Assembly: GCF_009938205.1 (NCBI RefSeq)
Contig: NZ_AP019654.1
Location: forward strand, 930,001 to 994,000
From: Vibrio panuliri
Lineage (GTDB): Bacteria > Pseudomonadota > Gammaproteobacteria > Enterobacterales > Vibrionaceae
DNA length: 64,000 nucleotides
Direction: 5' to 3'
Numbering within the stretch: position 1 is the stretch's first letter; the number at the start of each line of letters is the position of its first letter. Below are positions 55,285 to 63,970 of the stretch, in pieces. The notes under the pieces were generated by a model. It saw only the letters and a list, made by a program, of their open reading frames with translations, made no database searches and was not told the DNA's origin. Position numbers and translations under genes: made by a program.

Positions 55285-57399
55285 ATGAGTTATCTTGCCT
55301 TAGCGCGAAAATGGCGACCAACCAGATTTAATGAAGTGGTTGGTCAAACCCACGTATTAACTGCTTTAGAGAATGCTTTAGCGCAGAATCGCTTGCACCA
55401 TGCTTACCTTTTTAGTGGCACGCGTGGGGTAGGTAAAACTTCCATTGGTCGTTTGTTTGCCAAAGGTCTGAACTGTGAAACAGGGATCACCGCGACGCCT
55501 TGTGGCCAATGTGATACCTGCCGTGAGATTGATGAAGGTCGTTTTGTTGACTTGTTAGAAATCGATGCGGCGTCGCGTACCAAAGTCGAAGATACTCGTG
55601 AACTGCTGGATAATGTGCAGTACAAGCCTGCACGTGGTCGCTTTAAAGTCTACTTAATCGATGAAGTGCACATGCTCTCTCGCCATAGTTTCAACGCATT
55701 GTTGAAAACATTGGAAGAGCCACCAGAGTATGTGAAGTTCTTACTTGCGACGACAGATCCACAAAAGCTGCCCGTGACCATTTTGTCGCGTTGTTTGCAG
55801 TTCCACCTCAAGCCAATCAGTGTTGATGATATTCATCAGCAACTTGAACATATATTGAGTCATGAAAGTGTCGGTTTTGAGCAACGTGCGTTGGGTATGA
55901 TTGCCCATGCTGCTGATGGCAGTATGCGCGATGCGTTGAGCTTAACTGACCAAGCGATAGCACTGGGTAATGGTCAGGTGCAAACTGAGTTAGTCAGCCA
56001 CATGTTGGGGACTCTCGATACTGACCAAGCATTACACCTGCTTGAAGCTATCGCCTCCAAGCAGGCGCAGACAGCGATGGATGCGATTTTACGCTTGGCG
56101 CAAAATGGGGTGGAGTGGGATGGCTTGCTTAATCAATTAGCCACTCAGCTTCATCGCATTGCAATGTATCAAGCACTGCCATCGACACTGGACAAAGCTC
56201 AGCCGGATGCAGAAAAAGTGGAACTATTAAGTCGTTCGCTTTCTGCGGAAGATGTGCAGCTATACTACCAAATTGCTTTAAAAGGGCGCCAAGACTTACC
56301 GCTTGCTCCTTCGCAACGTGTTGGTTTAGAAATGGTCGTGCTACGCATGATGGCATTTCGTCCTGCAGCGGCGAGCGCGAATGTGATTTCAACTCAAGTG
56401 GCGCAACCTCAGCCTGTGGTTAACGCACCAGTTGAACCGCCTGTTCAACCAACGGCGAATAGTGCTCCTCAAGCTGCGGCTCCGGTTCGACCTTCGACGC
56501 CGCAACAAGTCGCGCCTCAACCTACATCGCAGCCAGCCTCACGACCAATGGCACCAGAGTATGACTTGGCTCCGCCGCCGGATGATTACTATGAAGAGTA
56601 TGATTCAGGGCCTGTGCAAGGCGCTATGAGTAATGCAAATACTCAGATGCAACCGACACAACAACCAGCACCATCGGCGCGTCCGACTATGGCTGGTTTG
56701 CGTCATCAGTTGCGCTCACAACGTGGGCAAGTTCAAAGTGATGGTCATTCGCCAAAAAAGGCTAACGCGACATCTGTAGCGAAAAAAGAGTCAGTTCTTG
56801 ACCGTGTTGCTCAAAAACACGCTGGCTCAACACAGGTGTCGCCATACAAGCATGGTTTGCTCCCAGTGCCACAACAGCACGAGGAAAAAGATGACGCGTA
56901 CCGTTGGAAACCGACATTACCTCAAACCAAGCAAGAGAAAAAAGAGCTTACGCCTACTCAAATTAAGCAAGCGTTAGAGCACGAAAAGACACCTGAAATG
57001 GCGAAAAAGCTCGCAGATGAGTCGATCAAACAAGACCAGTGGGCAGAGCTTATTACGCGTTTAGATACGGCAAAGATGGTTGAGCAACTTGCGCTGAACT
57101 CATTTTATGAGAAAAACGGTTCAACGATTTCTTTAACGCTAAGGGCTCAGCAAGCGCACTTAAACACTGACCGCGCTCAAGCTGAACTTTTGGCCGCGTT
57201 AAATGCTGCTCTTGGAGAAGAGTGCCACTTAAGTGTGGAAGTTGGTGATAAAGGTCAAACACCTTTAGAGCTACGTGAAGCGCTATATCAAGGCAAATTA
57301 CAACAAGCATTTGACAGTTTAGAACAAGATCCTCATGTACAATTTATAGAGCGACGCTTTGCGGCAGAGCTTGATAAAGATAGCGTGAGACCAGTTTAG
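55285..57399 (+). CDS. dnaX: DNA polymerase III tau subunit (gamma by frameshift)
   Basis: Clamp-loader ATPase and replisome organiser, 704 residues as tau. Walker A GTRGVGKTS is at about 44-52. The zinc-binding Cys set is in NCETGITATPCGQCDTCREID, with DEVHMLS (Walker B, DExH) and the sensor region. A Pro/Gln-rich linker (about 365-490) precedes the tau-specific domains IV-V, which bind DnaB and the polymerase alpha subunit. An in-phase A AAA AAG heptamer at 56754-56760 should give the shorter gamma form (about 493 residues). Confidence 0.97.
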   Translation: MSYLALARKWRPTRFNEVVGQTHVLTALENALAQNRLHHAYLFSGTRGVGKTSIGRLFAKGLNCETGITATPCGQCDTCREIDEGRFVDLLEIDAASRTKVEDTRELLDNVQYKPARGRFKVYLIDEVHMLSRHSFNALLKTLEEPPEYVKFLLATTDPQKLPVTILSRCLQFHLKPISVDDIHQQLEHILSHESVGFEQRALGMIAHAADGSMRDALSLTDQAIALGNGQVQTELVSHMLGTLDTDQALHLLEAIASKQAQTAMDAILRLAQNGVEWDGLLNQLATQLHRIAMYQALPSTLDKAQPDAEKVELLSRSLSAEDVQLYYQIALKGRQDLPLAPSQRVGLEMVVLRMMAFRPAAASANVISTQVAQPQPVVNAPVEPPVQPTANSAPQAAAPVRPSTPQQVAPQPTSQPASRPMAPEYDLAPPPDDYYEEYDSGPVQGAMSNANTQMQPTQQPAPSARPTMAGLRHQLRSQRGQVQSDGHSPKKANATSVAKKESVLDRVAQKHAGSTQVSPYKHGLLPVPQQHEEKDDAYRWKPTLPQTKQEKKELTPTQIKQALEHEKTPEMAKKLADESIKQDQWAELITRLDTAKMVEQLALNSFYEKNGSTISLTLRAQQAHLNTDRAQAELLAALNAALGEECHLSVEVGDKGQTPLELREALYQGKLQQAFDSLEQDPHVQFIERRFAAELDKDSVRPV
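56754..56760 (+). promoter_or_regulatory. Programmed -1 frameshift site in dnaX
   Basis: The heptamer A AAA AAG is in the correct phase (codons CCA AAA AAG). After a -1 slip the next codons are GGC TAA, so gamma would end within two codons, just as in E. coli. A second AAAAAAG at 56782 is in the wrong phase. Confidence 0.85.
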
Positions 57400-57500
57400 G
57401 GTTGAAAGCAGTGCTTTTGACCCCATCTAGTATAAAACCACAAGCATTTAGCACGACCCTTTAGTAGCGGTTGTTGTTAAACATAACCAGAGAGATAAAC

Positions 57501-57830
57501 ATGTTTGGTAAAGGCGGTATGGGCAACCTGATGAAGCAAGCCCAGCAAATGCAAGATCGTATGCAAAAGCTTCAAGAAGAAATCGCAAATATGGAAGTAA
57601 CAGGCGAGTCTGGTGCTGGCCTAGTTAAAGTGACTATCACTGGTAGCCATAGCGTGCGTCGTGTTGACATTGACGAGAGTCTGATGGAAGACGACAAAGA
57701 GATGCTTGAAGATCTTATCGCTGCGGCATTTAACGATGCAGCACGTCGCGTAGAAGAAACGCAAAAAGAAAAAATGGCGCAAGTGACTGGCGGTATGCAA
57801 CTACCACCAGGCATGAAAATGCCATTCTAA
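57501..57830 (+). CDS. ybaB: YbaB/EbfC nucleoid-associated protein
   Basis: A 109-residue DNA-binding protein that dimerises and bridges DNA. It has the N-terminal [18 protein letters not shown] helix and the core [22 protein letters not shown] 57501 gives the family length; the frame opens 10 codons earlier. It is placed between dnaX and recR, as in most gammaproteobacteria. Confidence 0.96.
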   Translation: MFGKGGMGNLMKQAQQMQDRMQKLQEEIANMEVTGESGAGLVKVTITGSHSVRRVDIDESLMEDDKEMLEDLIAAAFNDAARRVEETQKEKMAQVTGGMQLPPGMKMPF

Positions 57831-57847
57831 TCACTGAAGGTTAGTAA

Positions 57848-58447
57848 ATGCGCACCAGTCATATGCTGGAGCAATTGATGGAGGCCTTACGTTGTCTACC
57901 TGGGGTTGGTCCCAAGTCGGCGCAGCGTATGGCCTTTCATTTGTTACAGCGAGATAGAAAAGGCGGCCTGCAATTGGCTGATGCTCTTAGCCAAGCAATG
58001 ACAGAAATTGGTCACTGTAGTGAGTGCCGTACCTTTACCGAAGAAGATACTTGTCATATCTGCACCAACGCTAAGCGCCAAGAAAACGGTCAGCTTTGTG
58101 TGGTTGAGAGCCCTGCCGATATTGCAGCGGTAGAGGCGACAGGTCAGTTTTCTGGTCGATACTTTGTTCTGATGGGACATCTATCTCCCCTTGATGGTAT
58201 CGGGCCGAGTGATATTGGCTTGGACGTACTGGATTACCGATTACGTCATGGCGATATACAAGAAGTTATTCTGGCCACTAATCCGACCGTAGAAGGCGAA
58301 GCGACAGCGCATTACATTGCTGAGCTTTGTCGTGAGCATCAAGTTGACGCAAGTCGTATTGCTCACGGTGTGCCAGTTGGCGGAGAGCTTGAGTTAGTCG
58401 ATGGAACCACCTTGTCCCATTCGCTTCTAGGACGCCACAAGCTTTAA
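57848..58447 (+). CDS. recR: Recombination mediator RecR
   Basis: A 199-residue RecFOR-pathway protein helping RecA load at gaps. It has an N-terminal helix-hairpin-helix ([18 protein letters not shown]), a four-Cys zinc finger ([16 protein letters not shown]), a TOPRIM domain with [12 protein letters not shown] and a Walker-like C-terminus. It follows ybaB by 17 bp and ends at a strong terminator. Confidence 0.97.
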   Translation: MRTSHMLEQLMEALRCLPGVGPKSAQRMAFHLLQRDRKGGLQLADALSQAMTEIGHCSECRTFTEEDTCHICTNAKRQENGQLCVVESPADIAAVEATGQFSGRYFVLMGHLSPLDGIGPSDIGLDVLDYRLRHGDIQEVILATNPTVEGEATAHYIAELCREHQVDASRIAHGVPVGGELELVDGTTLSHSLLGRHKL

Positions 58448-58472
58448 AAAACCGCCTTCGGGCGGTTTTTTT
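58448..58472 (+). terminator. Terminator of the apt-dnaX-ybaB-recR cluster
   Basis: AAAACCGCC-TTCG-GGCGGTTTT with a UUCG tetraloop and T run, immediately after recR. Confidence 0.95.
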
Positions 58473-58485
58473 GTAGAACGGATGT

Positions 58486-58561
58486 AGGATAGGGAGTCTG
58501 TTTTTTTCTACGTCGCACTGAGTGCGAGATCCCCGACTCGGCTGCGCCTCTCGAGGATGAC
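58486..58561. repeat. Dispersed palindromic repeat, copy C (5'-truncated)
   Basis: Begins GATAGGGAGTCT and continues with GCGAGATCCCCGACTCGG to CTCGAGGATGAC. It matches the right-hand part of copy D; the GTCATTCC end is missing. A separate left-end fragment (TTGCCATCCCATATGGCGC) lies at about 58607-58625. Confidence 0.78.
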
Positions 58562-58640
58562 CAAGGGCAGGAGAGCGCGATTGTTAATGGCGGCATTACT
58601 CAATACTTGCCATCCCATATGGCGCAATCACTAACTACTT

Positions 58641-58743
58641 GTCATTCCATACAGCGCGATAGCGCGTGATAGGGAATCTTGTTTTTCTCAACGCCAATAC
58701 TCAGTGCGAGATCCCCGACTCGGCTACGCCTCTCGAGGATGAC
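58641..58743. repeat. Dispersed palindromic repeat, copy D
   Basis: A complete copy: GTCATTCC, the GCGCGATAGCGCG inner hairpin, GATAGGGAATCT, then GAGATCCCCGACTCGG and CTCGAGGATGAC. With copy C it fills the 314-bp gap between recR and aqpZ. Confidence 0.85.
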
Positions 58744-58761
58744 TACGGGGAGGGAGCGCGC

Positions 58762-59454
58762 TCATTCCTCTTTCCCTGCGATCATTTTGTAAGCAAGCGC
58801 TCCTAATGCTGCCCCAATGATCGGCGCGATCCAAAACAGCCATAACTGACTTATCGCCCAATCACCAACAAATACGGCGACGCCAGTACTGCGCGCTGGG
58901 TTAACTGAAGTATTGGTCACAGGTATCGAAATCAAGTGAATCAGCGTTAAGCACAAACCAATCGCAAGCGGAGCAAAGCCTTGTGGAGCTCTAGAATCGG
59001 TTGCCCCCATAATCACCAGTAAGAACATCATGGTCATGACGATCTCACACACTAGGGCGGCAATCAGAGAGTACTGTCCGGGAGAATGTTCACCATAGCC
59101 GTTTGAGGCAAAACCAGAGCTGACCACATCAAAGCCCATCTGTCCGCTGGCAATAACATACAACACTCCGCCAGCAATAATGCCGCCCAATACTTGAGCA
59201 ATGATATAAGGCAGCACTTCTTTGCTCTCAAAGCGCCCTCCAACCCATAAACCTATGGTGACTGCTGGGTTTAAGTGGCAGCCAGAAATATGCCCAATAG
59301 CGTAAGCCATTGTGACGACAGTGAGGCCAAATGCCAGTGATACGCCGAGTAGGCCAATCCCAACATCAGGAAAGCCAGCGGCCAAAACGGCGCTACCACA
59401 ACCACCTAGCACCAACCAAAAAGTACCAAAAGTTTCAGCAAGAAGTTTGTTCAT
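58762..59454 (-). CDS. aqpZ: Aquaporin Z
   Basis: A 230-residue six-span water channel. The two pore NPA motifs are at 62-64 ([10 protein letters not shown]) and 185-187 (SVNPARSTG), with the selectivity-filter Arg directly after the second. Length and sequence follow E. coli AqpZ (231 residues) rather than glycerol facilitators. It is a single gene on the minus strand, convergent with recR. No clear terminator follows, only repeat copy D. Confidence 0.94.
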   Translation of the reverse strand: MNKLLAETFGTFWLVLGGCGSAVLAAGFPDVGIGLLGVSLAFGLTVVTMAYAIGHISGCHLNPAVTIGLWVGGRFESKEVLPYIIAQVLGGIIAGGVLYVIASGQMGFDVVSSGFASNGYGEHSPGQYSLIAALVCEIVMTMMFLLVIMGATDSRAPQGFAPLAIGLCLTLIHLISIPVTNTSVNPARSTGVAVFVGDWAISQLWLFWIAPIIGAALGALAYKMIAGKEE

Positions 59455-59755
59455 CGTGACGTGATCCTCTGTAACTGTGTCTGCTGAACATAGTTAACGA
59501 TCAGCAAAAGTGCCTAATTTCTTGAGAAAATAGTGGTTAATCTACGAGGTGTTATGCGGAACTAGGCTAAAAAATCGTATTTAGTTGAGTTTTTTCAATC
59601 AATAAAATTTGAGAAAAAGGCAAAAATTCAACTGTAAAAGCAAATATGTGATCTATTCCGGTTGTTTTTATCATATTTTGTTGAGAATATAGCGCCATCA
59701 TAAGTTGTTGCTCACAATGACTTGTTATAAAAATAAAATATATATGAGGAATATC
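59455..59755. other. Divergent spacer between aqpZ and ridA
   Basis: About 300 bp, AT-rich, presumably holding both promoters. I see no clear operator, hairpin or RNA gene. GAGGA before ridA is its ribosome site. Confidence 0.6.
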
Positions 59756-60136
59756 ATGAAAAAAGTGATCAGCGCAGAGCAAGCTCCAGCAGCGATTGGC
59801 CCATACTCACACGGTACATCTTACGGTGAAATGATCTTCACTTCTGGCCAGCTTCCTGTTGATGGCGCGACTGGTAAAGTTGTTGAAGGTGGTATCACTG
59901 AGCAGAGCGTTCAATCACTAACTAACCTTAAGCACGTTCTTGAAGCTGGCGGTGGTAGCATCGATACAGTTCTAAAAACAACTTGCTACCTAGCAAACAT
60001 TTCTGACTTCGCTGAGTTCAACAAAGTTTACGCAGATTTCTTTAAAACTGATTGCCCAGCACGTAGCTGTTTCGCAGTTAAAGATCTGCCTCTAGGCGTT
60101 CTTATCGAAGTTGAAGCGATTGCTCACAAACTATAG
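59756..60136 (+). CDS. ridA: RidA family enamine/imine deaminase
   Basis: A 126-residue protein that hydrolyses reactive 2-aminoacrylate-type enamines from PLP enzymes. ATG 59756 (MKKVISAEQAPAAIGPYSHG) with GAGGA 7 nt upstream is chosen; the frame opens 17 codons earlier. The catalytic Arg is in CPARSCFAVKDLPLG and the C-terminal Glu in IEVEAIAHKL, as in the RidA subgroup. It is followed at 315 bp by a DauR-like regulator on the same strand. Confidence 0.95.
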   Translation: MKKVISAEQAPAAIGPYSHGTSYGEMIFTSGQLPVDGATGKVVEGGITEQSVQSLTNLKHVLEAGGGSIDTVLKTTCYLANISDFAEFNKVYADFFKTDCPARSCFAVKDLPLGVLIEVEAIAHKL

Positions 60137-60451
60137 TTTCAACACTTATCGCTGGAGATGAATTAGTTTTCCATTAGAAGTGTTATCGTACAGCAATTGA
60201 ATGATTCCCTCGTACATAGATACGCGCTATGTAACCGCTGGCTCACTTTCAAGGATTGAAGGTAACCAGCACTTGCTGTAACTTCTGGTGATAAAGTTAT
60301 ATTAATCAAAATCTTGGCATTATTGTCATGGTTCATTAAGCGAAAAGTAATAGACTATGGTGAGCTTGGGCTTGATTACATACTCAAAAGCAATCTGCTG
60401 AAGTATGTTTTCAAGCCCTTCTTAATCGTCGCATAAGCTAAGGTAAGTACA
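60137..60451. other. Intergenic region upstream of the YheO-domain regulator
   Basis: 315 bp. A perfect TACATAG/CTATGTA hairpin (60213-60233) is followed by GCTGG...CCAGC (about 60237-60270) enclosing CTTTCAAGGATTGAAGG. These could be a structured leader or the ridA 3' end. No terminator with a U tract and no coding frame. Confidence 0.5.
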
Positions 60452-61105
60452 TTGGAAATAAAGAAACTGACCAAAAGTGATCTTGATATCCTTCACTCGA
60501 TGAAGAATGTGGTTGATGGTATTGCTCGCATGTATGGCGAATATACCGAAGTCGTGCTCCACAGCTTAGATGCCGAATCTCCGGCAATCATAAAAATCGC
60601 GAACGGCCATGTTACGGAGCGAGGAGAAGGGGCTCCAATTACCAACTTAGCTTTGATGAAATTAAAAGAGGGCAAGGATGTATCTGACTCGTATTTGACG
60701 AAAACCTCATGCGGGAAGACTTTGCACTCAATCACAACCATCGTTAGAAACCCAAAGAATAAGCCAATCGGTTTGTTGTGTATTAACGTTGATATGGATG
60801 CACCGATTCAGTCATTCTTAAAGACGTTATTGCCGCCTCGCAATGAAAGCGAGTTAGAAGTGGCATCGCCGGAGACATTTGCTCGAAACATTGATGAGAC
60901 AATCGAAAGTACCATCAACTCAGTGCAGTCTGAGGTTTGGCAAAATGAAGCGATTGCACCGTCTAAGCGAAATCGCGAGGTCGTAACACGCTTACATGGA
61001 TTGGGTATATTTAAAATTAAAGATGCGGTATTGATGGTTGCGAACCAATTAGGTATTTCGCGAGATACGATTTACCTCTACCTACGAGAATTGGGTAACA
61101 ATTGA
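60452..61105 (+). CDS. YheO/DauR-type transcriptional regulator (PAS-like plus HTH)
   Basis: A 217-residue cytoplasmic regulator. The N-terminal YheO PAS-like domain (about 15-130) contains MYGEYTEVVLHSLD, HVTERGEGAPIT and GLLCINVDMD. The C-terminal helix-turn-helix is near 175-215 (GIFKIKDAVLMVANQLGISRDTIYLYLREL). It starts with TTG, with AAGG 8 nt upstream. The family includes DauR, which represses D-amino-acid dehydrogenase genes in Pseudomonas, where a RidA-type gene also occurs in the operon. A link to the adjacent ridA is therefore plausible. Confidence 0.82.
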   Translation: MEIKKLTKSDLDILHSMKNVVDGIARMYGEYTEVVLHSLDAESPAIIKIANGHVTERGEGAPITNLALMKLKEGKDVSDSYLTKTSCGKTLHSITTIVRNPKNKPIGLLCINVDMDAPIQSFLKTLLPPRNESELEVASPETFARNIDETIESTINSVQSEVWQNEAIAPSKRNREVVTRLHGLGIFKIKDAVLMVANQLGISRDTIYLYLRELGNN

Positions 61106-61171
61106 TAGTCATCAACTTGATGCTATCGTTTTAAATCAGCTCCATTGGAACTGATAAAATAAGCACAAACG

Positions 61172-61194
61172 GTCGCCCTTAGTGGCGACTTTTT
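61172..61194 (+). terminator. Terminator after the YheO-domain regulator
   Basis: GTCGCC-CTTAGT-GGCGAC followed by TTTTTG, 66 bp after the stop. Confidence 0.85.
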
Positions 61195-61232
61195 GTGTTT
61201 ATAGCATCTAAAATTTTGTGGCCAGTTATTGA

Positions 61233-61257
61233 GGTCTAAGCCAAACAGGCTTAGACC
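61233..61257. other. Perfect inverted repeat at the end of the GntR gene
   Basis: GGTCTAAGCC-AAACA-GGCTTAGACC, a 10-bp perfect stem 15 bp beyond the GntR-family stop codon on the minus strand. Neither strand has a good U tract (AGTTTT on plus), so it may be a weak terminator of the convergent transcripts. Confidence 0.55.
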
Positions 61258-61271
61258 AGTTTTAAAGCGCA

Positions 61272-61973
61272 TTAATCGCGTTTTAGGTAGTGACGATAAG
61301 ACATGGTGCCAGGTTTAGATGTGATTTTGGTGTACTCGAAGATGCGTCCATCTTTTAAAATACCAGTAGAAAGAATGCAGATCAGTGGCTTACTGGCTTC
61401 AACTTTTAGCGTATCGCACATATGTTGATCGGGGATAATCGCTTCAAAGTCTTGATACGCTCCGTCAATCTCAAACCCTAGCTCTTGCTCCAAATAGCGA
61501 TACTTGGAATCTTCCAGCGACATCACATTCATTTTTGGATACATTGACACTGGCATATAGGAGTCTTCATACACAGAAGGCACACCATTGACTAGCTTGA
61601 ATCGACGAATGAAATAGACTTTTTCATCCATACCAATCTTTAAGATCTCTGCCAGTTCTTCATCTGGATCAATTAACGAAAATTCACAGATTTTGTACTC
61701 CAGCTTTGTTGCTGGATCATCTACATACTCTTTCGTACTTTTTAGCGTCAGCATTGAGCTAACCATTGTTTTACCAATGATGGTTGTCCCTGCTCCTTGG
61801 CGCTTTTCAACCATGCCAAGTGCGACTAACTCATCAATCGCTTTGCGAACCGTGATTCGGCTGACAGAGTAATGTGCAATTAACTCTTTTTCGGTCGGCA
61901 GTGTTTCACCAATCGAGAACTCTTCTGAATCAATGCGGGTACGTAAGTCCTGCATTACCTTCTTATACAGCAT
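61272..61973 (-). CDS. GntR-family (HutC/UTRA) regulator of the alpha-glucoside locus
   Basis: A 233-residue repressor-type regulator. The winged helix at residues 1-65 has LPTEKELIAHYSVSRITVRKAIDELVALGMVEKRQGAGT. The UTRA effector domain (about 90-230) carries KVYFIRRFKLVNGVPSVYEDSYMP, typical of sugar-phosphate-responsive members such as TreR-like proteins. It is divergent from the PTS gene; the 286-bp spacer between them has TGGTAC-containing repeats. It probably represses the PTS operon until a phosphorylated alpha-glucoside binds. Confidence 0.88.
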   Translation of the reverse strand: MLYKKVMQDLRTRIDSEEFSIGETLPTEKELIAHYSVSRITVRKAIDELVALGMVEKRQGAGTTIIGKTMVSSMLTLKSTKEYVDDPATKLEYKICEFSLIDPDEELAEILKIGMDEKVYFIRRFKLVNGVPSVYEDSYMPVSMYPKMNVMSLEDSKYRYLEQELGFEIDGAYQDFEAIIPDQHMCDTLKVEASKPLICILSTGILKDGRIFEYTKITSKPGTMSYRHYLKRD

Positions 61974-62013
61974 ATGCCACCTCTCTTAAGGTAACCAATT
62001 TAGCATATTATAA

Positions 62014-62106
62014 TGGTACAAATCAATGACCTTTGATCGCGCTCACAGTTCCAAATGGAGGTGAATCTAAGAAAATGCGATTAATTGTTATTCATTGGTA
62101 CTAAAT
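62014..62106. promoter_or_regulatory. Possible operators for the GntR regulator
   Basis: Two related boxes, AATGGTACAAAT at about 62012-62023 and ATTGGTACTAAAT at 62094-62106, share TGGTAC and flank the probable promoters between the regulator and the PTS gene. This is inferred only from repetition and position. Confidence 0.35.
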
Positions 62107-62259
62107 ATTGAGCGAAATCTCAAAATACATCTCTTATTTGTTATTGATCACGTTTAACATATCTTATATTTGTCATATCAATTTTCGAGGAGTAAGTTAA
62201 ATATTGTCGAAAGACGGAACACGCTGAAAAAGATATATAACAAATTAAGGACCCTGCCC

Positions 62260-63885
62260 ATGTTGAGTGCGATACAACGATTAGGCGGAGCAATGTTTAC
62301 CCCAGTCTTGCTGTTCCCGTTTGTAGGGATACTAGTCGGATTAACCATTGTTCTTAAAAACCCAGTTTTTGTTGGTGATCTTGCTGATAAAAACGGTCTG
62401 TATTATCAAGTGTTACAAGTCATAGAAGAGGGTGGCTGGACCATCTTCCGCAATATGGCACTTTTATTCGCGGTTGGTTTGCCAATCGGACTGGCTAAAA
62501 CAGCCCATGCTCGCGCAGTTATGGTGGTCATGGTTTCTTACTTAACCTTTAACTACTTCGTTGGCGCGATGGGTGGATTCTGGGGTGACTTCTTTGGTGT
62601 GGATTTCACTCAAGCAATTGGCGGAACTTCAGGCTTAACTGAAATAGCAGGTATTAAAACCATCGATACCGGTATTTTTGGCGCCATCATTATCTCTGGT
62701 CTAGTCACTTGGATTCACAACCGTACGTTTGAAAAACAGCTACCTGCATACCTAGGTATTTTCCAAGGTGCGTCATTTGTAGCAATGATCTCATTTTTTG
62801 CCATGCTGCCAGCGGCTTGGTTAACCCTTTACGTATGGCCTTCAATTCAACACGGTATTCTAGGTCTACAAACTTTCATGGTTGAGTCTGGTTCATTTGG
62901 CGTGTGGCTGTACACATTCTTAGAACGAATCTTGATCCCAACAGGTCTTCATCACTTTGTGTATGCACCGTTCGTATACGGCAATATTGCAACACCAAAC
63001 GGCATTGCTGTGGATTGGTTTACTAACTTAGAGATGTTCACTCAATCAAGCCAAGCGATGGTGGATCTTTTCCCTGCTGGTGGCTTTGCGCTCCACGGTA
63101 ACTCAAAAATCTTTGGCTGTACGGGTATTGCATTGGCGATGTACCACACAGCGAAACCGGAAAACCGTAAGAAAGTTGCTGCATTACTTATTCCCGCAAC
63201 ACTCACTGCAGTGCTTGTGGGTATCACCGAGCCGCTAGAGTTTACCTTCCTGTTTATCGCGCCATGGCTATTTGCGATTCACGCTCTATTGGCTGGCACT
63301 ATGGCTATGGTGATGTACAGCTTTGGTGTGGTAGGCAACATGGGTGGTGGTCTCATTGAGTTTGCGACCGGTAACTGGATTCCTCTACTTGGTAACCATA
63401 CCAGCATGGTCATCACTCAAATCGCGATTGGTCTGTGCTTCACCGTGATTTACTACTTCGTCTTTAAGTATCTTATCGTCAAATTTAATGTGCCGATTGC
63501 GGGGCGTGGCGAAGCTGAACTTAAACTTCACACTAAAGATGACTTTAACAAAAAACACGGCATCACTGGTAAAGGCGCACAAGGTGCAAGCCCACTTCAA
63601 GTCCAAGCGGTAGAGACCATTCACGGTTTAGGTGGCGTCGAGAACATCGCGGACTTAAGTAACTGTGCGACTCGCTTACGCGTCACAGTCAAAGATCCAG
63701 CGAAAGTGGAATCAGCAGAATACTTTATGAGCACAGGTGCGGTGAACTTGGTTAAAAACGGTAATGCAGTGCAAGTCATCATCGGATTGAGCGTTCCACA
63801 GTTACGTGAGGAATGCGAAAAGATAGTCAGTGTTTACAAAGCAGAACAAAAAGTGGATGAGCTAACACCAAGTCCGGCTAGTTAA
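62260..63885 (+). CDS. aglA: PTS alpha-glucoside transporter subunit IIBC (AglA type)
   Basis: Membrane permease/phosphotransferase importing and phosphorylating alpha-glucosides such as maltose or sucrose isomers. ATG 62260 (MLSAIQRLGGAMFTPVLLFPF, AAGGA 8 nt upstream) gives 541 residues, as in Klebsiella AglA; the frame opens 30 codons earlier. The IIC domain spans about 1-420 with GGFALHGNSKIFG and the signature GITEPLEFTFLF. The IIB domain (from about 455) has the phospho-Cys469 in ADLSNCATRLRVTV. No IIA domain is present, so it must use a IIA from elsewhere, probably glucose IIA (Crr). Confidence 0.9.
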   Translation: MLSAIQRLGGAMFTPVLLFPFVGILVGLTIVLKNPVFVGDLADKNGLYYQVLQVIEEGGWTIFRNMALLFAVGLPIGLAKTAHARAVMVVMVSYLTFNYFVGAMGGFWGDFFGVDFTQAIGGTSGLTEIAGIKTIDTGIFGAIIISGLVTWIHNRTFEKQLPAYLGIFQGASFVAMISFFAMLPAAWLTLYVWPSIQHGILGLQTFMVESGSFGVWLYTFLERILIPTGLHHFVYAPFVYGNIATPNGIAVDWFTNLEMFTQSSQAMVDLFPAGGFALHGNSKIFGCTGIALAMYHTAKPENRKKVAALLIPATLTAVLVGITEPLEFTFLFIAPWLFAIHALLAGTMAMVMYSFGVVGNMGGGLIEFATGNWIPLLGNHTSMVITQIAIGLCFTVIYYFVFKYLIVKFNVPIAGRGEAELKLHTKDDFNKKHGITGKGAQGASPLQVQAVETIHGLGGVENIADLSNCATRLRVTVKDPAKVESAEYFMSTGAVNLVKNGNAVQVIIGLSVPQLREECEKIVSVYKAEQKVDELTPSPAS

Positions 63886-63931
63886 TCAAAAAACAAAAAC
63901 GAACAAATCAAAATTTAATCAAATATCGAAT

Positions 63932-63951
63932 GGGCGGCTTATGCGCCGCCC
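63932..63951 (+). other. GC-rich hairpin between the PTS gene and the next gene
   Basis: GGGCGGC-TTATGC-GCCGCCC is a perfect 7-bp stem without a U tract, 47 bp after the PTS stop and 20 bp before the next ATG. It may act as an mRNA stability element or partial attenuator within the operon. Confidence 0.6.
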
Positions 63952-63970
63952 GAAATAAGAGAGGCATAGT

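Noticed and set aside
56782..56788. Second AAAAAAG run in dnaX as a frameshift site
   Set aside because: It is in phase AAA AAA G, not A AAA AAG, so tandem slippage would not be favoured.
62131..62155. CRP-like site upstream of the PTS gene (TTGATCACGTTT)
   Set aside because: Only one half-site (TCACG) fits and the partner half at the right spacing is absent.
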